Assembly (NCBI GenBank): GCA_902469555.1 | Contig: CABRDB010000089.1 | Span: 1-8,965, forward strand | Reading direction: 5' to 3' | From: an uncultured Collinsella sp. | Lineage (GTDB): Bacteria > Actinomycetota > Coriobacteriia > Coriobacteriales > Coriobacteriaceae | DNA: 8,965 nucleotides | In this document: piece by piece, positions 5,737-8,965 of the stretch | Layout: each line of letters begins with the position of its first letter | Numbering within the stretch: the stretch's first letter is position 1 | Translations under genes and position numbers: made by a program | Notes under the pieces: model-generated | Database searches by the model: none | Told to the model about the DNA's origin: nothing | The model's input: the letters and a program-made list of their open reading frames with translations, nothing else

Positions 5737-6348
5737 CTAGCTATTAAACCCGTTGAACTTGAGATAGCTCATCAGGTAAGCCTTCGAAACAAAGGATGAA
5801 ACCGCGCTGCGCACAAGCAGCGACTCACGCGTTACCTGATGCGCCGTATCGGGAACCGGCGTCTGCTCGACGGAAAACGCCGAACGAATCGATGCCACGA
5901 GCTGATCGACCACATAATCAAAGGCCGTCGGGGCATCGTAGCTCAAACGCTGAATGTTAAAGAGTGCCTGCACCGCAGCAATAGGTAGCACCTGCTTAAA
6001 GATGCAGATAGCGATCAGGCGGGCAATCTGCTCGCGGCCATATTGCTTTTTGACCGGAGCAGGCACCAGGCCAACCTTTACGTAGTTATTGATCATCGAT
6101 GGCGTAATGACAGGCTGCTCAACGCAAATGGATAGCGGCTCCATCCACAGCGCAACATACTCAATGACCTGGTCGCGGTAGAGCGTCACATTGGGCAGCT
6201 GGTCATAGCGCGGCAGACTCAACGTATTGAGTTTGCGTACGATATCGGACTGAATAAATGCATCGGGCAACACAGTGGGCTGAATATCCTCAGGCTTAAT
6301 GCTGACCGACGAATCAGACATCGGAATAACGTGTTTAACGTGGTTCAT
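5737..6348 (-). CDS. DUF1836 domain protein, putative MerR-like regulator
   Basis: This protein has 203 residues. The DUF1836 region spans about residues 44-155: LPRYDQLPNVTLYRDQVIEYV (45-65), then ITPSMINNYVKVGLVPAPVKKQYGREQIARL (81-111), which reads as a MerR-like helix-turn-helix with wing, then KQVLPIAAVQALF (118-130). The family is thought to bind DNA, but its targets are not established to my knowledge. The N-terminal 40 residues and the C-terminal tail are not recognisable. The start at 6348 is chosen because GGAGG stands 6 bases upstream; an extension to 6438 would run through the promoter and the trxB terminator. The gene converges on degV and shares a 17-base sequence with the degV control region, so autoregulation and control of degV are plausible but unproven. 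Confidence 0.8.
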   Translation of the reverse strand: MNHVKHVIPMSDSSVSIKPEDIQPTVLPDAFIQSDIVRKLNTLSLPRYDQLPNVTLYRDQVIEYVALWMEPLSICVEQPVITPSMINNYVKVGLVPAPVKKQYGREQIARLIAICIFKQVLPIAAVQALFNIQRLSYDAPTAFDYVVDQLVASIRSAFSVEQTPVPDTAHQVTRESLLVRSAVSSFVSKAYLMSYLKFNGFNS

Positions 6349-6372
6349 AAAGGTCCTCCGTTCATCTTCTAT

Positions 6373-6410
6373 ATTGTATTCTAGATTATCTAGTTTTGAA
6401 TACCACATAG
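6373..6410 (-). promoter_or_regulatory. Promoter of the DUF1836 gene with overlapping operator candidate (site B)
   Basis: On the minus strand, -35 TTCAAA (6395-6400) and -10 TACAAT (6373-6378) are 16 bases apart, and the start of transcription would be about 18 bases before the ATG. GTATTCAAAACTAGATA (6403-6387), shared with the degV region, covers the -35 and spacer. The perfect palindrome CTAGAT-A-ATCTAG (6381-6393) lies in the spacer. A protein bound here would occlude the promoter, which fits negative autoregulation. Confidence 0.6.
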
Positions 6411-6419
6411 CCGGCAAGA

Positions 6420-6459
6420 AATTGGCGGGACAGTGCACTGATCCATCGTCCCGCCAATT
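6420..6459 (-). terminator. Terminator-like hairpin downstream of trxB
   Basis: AATTGGCGGGAC (6420-6431) and GTCCCGCCAATT (6448-6459) are perfect 12-base inverted repeats around a 16-base loop that itself contains AGTGCACT. On the minus strand the stem is followed only by TTCTTG after its own AATT, so the T-tract is weak. It separates trxB from the downstream DUF1836 gene and shares the arm GGCGGGAC with the degV terminator. Confidence 0.75.
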
Positions 6460-6500
6460 AATTAATTGATAACAACCTTACATAAGATATATTATCGTAC

Positions 6501-7439
6501 TTATCCGCGGAGAAACGCGTATGCGCTGGTTGCCGCTATGGCTCCGTCCGAAACAGCGGTCACAACCTGGCGTAAACGCTTGGAACGGATATCGCCGGCT
6601 GCGAATAGGCCGGGTGTGCGGGTGGCCATTGACTCGTCGGTAACAATGCCACCGTCGGGAGCCAGAGCGACTAGATGCTCAACAAGCTCGGTATGTGGCT
6701 GCGTCCCCGTATAGACAAAGATGCCAAAAGAGCCAGGTTCAAAGGACTCAGTGTGCATTTCACCAGTCGCATTGTCCTTGAATGTAATTGTCGTGGGCAT
6801 CGCTTCACCAGAAAGCTCAACAATACTAGTTTGGTACCTAACTGAAATATTGTCCTTAGCAAGCACCTTATTCACAACGCCCTCGGGTGCACGGAACTGA
6901 TCGCGACGCAGCACGATGGTCACGCTGCTGGCAATGTCGGACAAGAACAGTGCCTCCTCGCATGCCGAATTGCCGCCTCCGATAACAAAGACCTGCTTGC
7001 CACGGAAGAACATGCCGTCACACGTCGCGCAATACGAAACGCCACGACCGCGATACGTATCCTCGCCAACAAAACCTGCCGGATGCGGCGTGGCACCCAT
7101 GCAAGCGATAACACTCCTAGCCGTCGTATCACCAACATCGTGATGAACGGTAAACAATTTGGAGCCGGCATCGTAATCGACACCCGTCACCATGCTCCAT
7201 TCAACCTGAGCCCCTAGGCCTTCTGCATGTTGTTGGAATCGCTCACCGAGTTCAGCGCCGCTCAGTAGCGGAATGCCCGGATAGTTCTCGACCTCATTGG
7301 TTGTGGCGATCTGTCCTCCCGACATGCCCTGTTCAATCACGGTCGTCGTTAGGTTGGCGCGCGCCGCGTAAATGGCTGCAGCATAGCCCGCAGGGCCGCC
7401 GCCGATAATAGCAACATCAGTCGGCTGATGGGTAGTCAT
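6501..7439 (-). CDS. trxB: Thioredoxin reductase (NADPH)
   Basis: This cytoplasmic FAD enzyme of 312 residues passes electrons from NADPH to thioredoxin. The FAD-binding motif IIGGGPAGYAAAIYAARA occupies residues 11-28. The redox-active disulfide is CATC at 137-140 in the canonical SYCATCDG. The NADPH domain carries VIGGGNSACEEA (152-163) and LRRDQFRA (177-184), whose paired arginines contact the NADP phosphate. The C-terminal TRTPGLFAAGDIRSKRLRQ (273-291) is the second FAD signature. The start at 7439 follows AGGAGG by 7 bases; extending to 7514 would overrun the divergent promoter region. No thioredoxin gene is adjacent in the window. A hairpin follows the stop. A weak TATGAG -10 (minus, 7477-7482) is the only promoter candidate seen. 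Confidence 0.96.
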   Translation of the reverse strand: MTTHQPTDVAIIGGGPAGYAAAIYAARANLTTTVIEQGMSGGQIATTNEVENYPGIPLLSGAELGERFQQHAEGLGAQVEWSMVTGVDYDAGSKLFTVHHDVGDTTARSVIACMGATPHPAGFVGEDTYRGRGVSYCATCDGMFFRGKQVFVIGGGNSACEEALFLSDIASSVTIVLRRDQFRAPEGVVNKVLAKDNISVRYQTSIVELSGEAMPTTITFKDNATGEMHTESFEPGSFGIFVYTGTQPHTELVEHLVALAPDGGIVTDESMATRTPGLFAAGDIRSKRLRQVVTAVSDGAIAATSAYAFLRG

Positions 7440-7556
7440 GAAGAGACCTCCTGTCGAAAGATTGGCGTTCTTTGCACTCATACCCAAATTTACGTGAACG
7501 TGACACTCATGCACTACAATGATTCATTGCGAAACAAAGATGAAGGGGAGTTATCG
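7440..7556. promoter_or_regulatory. Divergent promoter region between trxB and the glycosyltransferase gene
   Basis: On the plus strand TACAAT (7515-7520) is a good -10 box, 36 bases before the glycosyltransferase ATG, with GTGAAC (7494-7499) as a weak -35 at 15 bases. On the minus strand TATGAG (7477-7482) is a weak -10 for trxB. A direct repeat ACGTGA-ACGTGA (7492-7503) lies between the two and could bind a regulator. Confidence 0.4.
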
Positions 7557-8858
7557 ATGGATCAAACGCAGACGAGCAACGACGCTCCCCTGCCAACGCA
7601 AAGCACTCCCCAACCGGAGCAAATGACCGTTTCACCTGCACAAAAACCCCTAGTAACCATTGTGCACGCATCGGTTGGATCGGGCCACAAAGCCGCCGCC
7701 AACGCGATTGCACAAGCATTTGATCTTATCCGCGGCACCAAGGGAATCCCTGAGGATGTTGAGATCGAAGTCCTGGATATCCTCGATTTTGGACGCATTA
7801 GGTTCGATGGTAATAAAACAGCGGCTTCGTTTACCGGCGCCACGCGCCCCATATATGACCTAACCTGGCGATATACGTTTACGGGACATCTGCTCTGGGG
7901 TGGCGGCACGGCATGGTCGCGAATTATGTTCCCCGCCTTCAACGATTATGTCCGCACCCGCAGGCCCATGGCCGTGGTTGCAACACACATTACGGCAGCC
8001 AACGTCGCTGTGGGCGCCCGCGTAATTACGGGTATAGATTATCCGGTCATCTGCGTACCAACAGACTATGAAGTCGAAGGCTTTTGGCCCCACAAGGACA
8101 CCGACCTGTTCTGCGTGGCCAACGAGTTTATGGCCGAAACGCTGCGCCCCCGCAAGGTCCCCGAAGCAAAGATTCGCATTACAGGCATCCCTATTCGCGC
8201 CGGGTTTGACACGGATTACAATCGCGAGGAAGAACTTCAGAAGTTCAACCTCCCCGTCGACAAGACCATTGTGCTGGTAATGGCCGGCGCCAGTTTGCCT
8301 CAACCGTACGTCCGCTTTCGCGCGGAGATGGACCGCACCCTCCCCTTCCTGCGCAGTTTCGAGGACATGCACTTTATCTTTTTGCCGGGCAAAGACACCG
8401 AATATGCCACCCGTCTCAAGACGCTATTCGACGCCATGAAGCTCGACAACGTCACGGTACTGGACTACGTGGACGACATGGCGGCCCTCATGCACGGCTG
8501 CGACCTGGCAATCCTCAAATCGGGCGGGCTCACCGTCACCGAGTGCCTGTGCGCACATCTGCCGATGATCCTGCTGGGCAAATCATACGGTCAGGAAAAG
8601 GCCAACACCACGATGCTCACCGGCATGGGCGCCAGCATGCATGTCACCACCGCACGAGAACTCATCGTGACGTTGCGCCATCTCCACGATCATCCGGAGT
8701 CGCTCAAGGCACTGCTCATCAATGGCGAAGTCCTGCGCCGCCCCCACGCAGCCGAAGATATAGCCATCGCAACCATGGAGCTCGTAGGCAAACCCCAAAA
8801 GCGCAAACGAGCCTTCTGCCGCTTCTACTGGGGCGATAAACCCGCGCATATTCGCTAG
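7557..8858 (+). CDS. MGDG synthase/UgtP-type diacylglycerol glycosyltransferase
   Basis: This is a peripheral membrane GT28-type enzyme of 433 residues that probably adds a sugar to diacylglycerol to make membrane glycolipids. The N-terminal acceptor domain contains HASVGSGHKAAANAIAQAF (37-55), the G-x-GH motif of the MGDG synthase/UgtP group. PVICVPTDYEVEGFWPHKDTD (163-183) and ITGIPIR (208-214) are further family signatures. The donor-binding domain has LKSGGLTVTEC (320-330) and GQEKANTTML (345-354), where Glu and Asn contact the nucleotide sugar. The first 30 residues are a low-complexity P/Q/T-rich tail, and the end is strongly basic (QKRKRAFCRFYW), which suits attachment to anionic lipids. 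AAGGGGAG lies 6 bases before the ATG; longer in-frame starts would include the promoter. The sugar donor and the number of sugars added cannot be told from sequence. Confidence 0.88.
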   Translation: MDQTQTSNDAPLPTQSTPQPEQMTVSPAQKPLVTIVHASVGSGHKAAANAIAQAFDLIRGTKGIPEDVEIEVLDILDFGRIRFDGNKTAASFTGATRPIYDLTWRYTFTGHLLWGGGTAWSRIMFPAFNDYVRTRRPMAVVATHITAANVAVGARVITGIDYPVICVPTDYEVEGFWPHKDTDLFCVANEFMAETLRPRKVPEAKIRITGIPIRAGFDTDYNREEELQKFNLPVDKTIVLVMAGASLPQPYVRFRAEMDRTLPFLRSFEDMHFIFLPGKDTEYATRLKTLFDAMKLDNVTVLDYVDDMAALMHGCDLAILKSGGLTVTECLCAHLPMILLGKSYGQEKANTTMLTGMGASMHVTTARELIVTLRHLHDHPESLKALLINGEVLRRPHAAEDIAIATMELVGKPQKRKRAFCRFYWGDKPAHIR

Positions 8859-8879
8859 GGTCTTAATGTCCGCTAGCCT

Positions 8880-8965
8880 GCGGGAGGCCCTATATATCAT
8901 CCCGTGCTCAAACATTCTCGCTTCGCTGCGAAACTGCGCGCGGGACGATATATAGGGCCTCCCGC
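8880..8965. repeat. Large intergenic palindrome, 25-base arms
   Basis: The left arm (8880-8904) begins GCGGGAGGCCCTATATATC and the right arm (8941-8965) ends GATATATAGGGCCTCCCGC. Twenty-four of 25 positions pair, with the mismatch at 8899/8946. The 36-base loop contains a smaller palindrome, TTCGC-T-GCGAA (8922-8932). The right arm reaches the window edge, so the element may continue. It starts 21 bases after the glycosyltransferase stop but has no T-tract in view. It may be a dispersed REP/MITE-like element, an unusual transcription end, or both. Confidence 0.7.

Noticed and set aside
6349..6438. An N-terminal extension of the DUF1836 protein
   Set aside because: It would read through the candidate promoter and the trxB hairpin. 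A GGAGG site directly precedes the ATG at 6348.
7860..8372. A 170-residue open frame on the minus strand opposite the glycosyltransferase
   Set aside because: It is antisense to a clear UgtP-type gene, with no motif and no start signal.

Overview
The window looks like chromosomal DNA of a GC-rich actinobacterium, most likely a gut coriobacterium such as Collinsella. The reasons are moderate to high GC with strong ribosome sites, a GarA-type FHA gene directly followed by an Rv1828-type MerR gene (an actinobacterial pairing), and the overall protein character. The genus is inferred from protein resemblance alone; no rRNA or other marker is present.

Layout. Positions 1-424 (minus) hold the N-terminal part of a BcrA/LanF-type ABC transporter ATPase, cut by the window edge. 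Positions 425-812 are a 388-base divergent intergenic region with two conspicuous inverted repeats and a possible pgsA promoter. From 813 to 4631 (plus) runs a tight cluster: a CDP-alcohol phosphatidyltransferase (pgsA-like), a GarA/OdhI-like FHA protein, a MerR-family regulator, adenine phosphoribosyltransferase (apt) and a secreted coiled-coil NlpC/P60 peptidoglycan hydrolase. A strong terminator follows at 4655-4694. Next is a DegV/FakB-type fatty-acid-binding protein (4797-5663, plus). It converges on a DUF1836 putative regulator (5737-6348, minus), and a 15-bp perfect-stem bidirectional terminator lies between them. Thioredoxin reductase trxB (6501-7439, minus) is divergent from an MGDG-synthase/UgtP-type glycosyltransferase (7557-8858, plus). 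The window ends in a large palindrome at 8880-8965.

How the genes may work together. Several act at the envelope: phospholipid head-group synthesis, glycolipid synthesis, fatty-acid capture and wall hydrolysis. The FHA-MerR pair suggests Ser/Thr kinase signalling next to them. The most interesting regulatory signal is a 17-base sequence found only upstream of degV and upstream of the DUF1836 gene. At the DUF1836 promoter it covers the proposed -35 and spacer, which suggests that the DUF1836 protein autoregulates and also controls degV. No complete new defence or mobile system was seen.
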